Shown here in pieces: positions 39,470-64,000 of a stretch of DNA of 64,000 nt; position 1 is the first letter of the stretch; the number at the start of each line of letters is the position of its first letter. The stretch lies in contig NW_024466607.1 of the NCBI RefSeq assembly GCF_017591425.1, positions 12,408,501-12,472,500 of the forward strand, in the 5' to 3' direction. Source of the DNA: Ochotona curzoniae (taxonomy: Eukaryota > Chordata > Mammalia > Lagomorpha > Ochotonidae). The position numbers and the translations under genes are program-made. The notes beneath the pieces are model-generated. The model searched no databases, was not told where the DNA came from, and saw only the letters and a program-made list of their open reading frames with translations.

Positions 39470-64000
<24,531 letters not shown>

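Overview
This is mammalian nuclear DNA. It is the interior of one large, intron-rich gene read on the minus strand: ANO10 (anoctamin-10, TMEM16K), an endoplasmic-reticulum phospholipid scramblase of the TMEM16 family. Many copies of the tRNA-derived lagomorph C-SINE (CSINE) are present. The youngest have a 5' body ('gccttgcacgcccgggatc') that differs from the rabbit C repeat as I remember it, so a pika (Ochotona) is more likely than a rabbit. This is inference from the repeat family, not a database match.

From high to low coordinates (gene 5' to 3') nine coding exons are seen: 63962-64000 (cut by the window edge), 61565-61699, 56032-56151, 52436-53005, 51791-51846, 49523-49597, 46781-46963, 41806-41997 and 39494-39622. 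All have GT donors and AG acceptors and compatible phases. Joined, they read without a stop for about 500 codons, corresponding to human residues about 100-599 of 660. The five acidic residues of the TMEM16 calcium site (E448, D497, E500, E529, D533 by human numbering) are all present. The start codon and first exons lie beyond position 64000. The last coding exon (TM10 and C-terminus) was not found, so 1-39493 is read as part of one very long downstream intron.

Everything else is intronic. It holds about 30 CSINE copies from old and truncated to young with clean target-site duplications, pieces of L1 on both strands (including lagomorph-type 3' ends at 35045-36000 and 37190-37975), a solo retroviral LTR inside a CSINE (3358-3761), two copies of a short palindromic mariner-like element (one split by a CSINE), several minisatellites and microsatellites, and a long homopurine tract at 26088-26200. 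The most striking non-coding structure is a pair of young CSINEs in inverted orientation separated by about 24 bp (54848-55529), which should form a long hairpin in the pre-mRNA.

I saw no second gene, RNA gene, CRISPR array or unknown multi-gene system. Open reading frames elsewhere are short, lack recognisable domains and often lie in repeats. Exon and residue numbers follow human ANO10 as I remember it; repeat family names come from recognition, not a library search.
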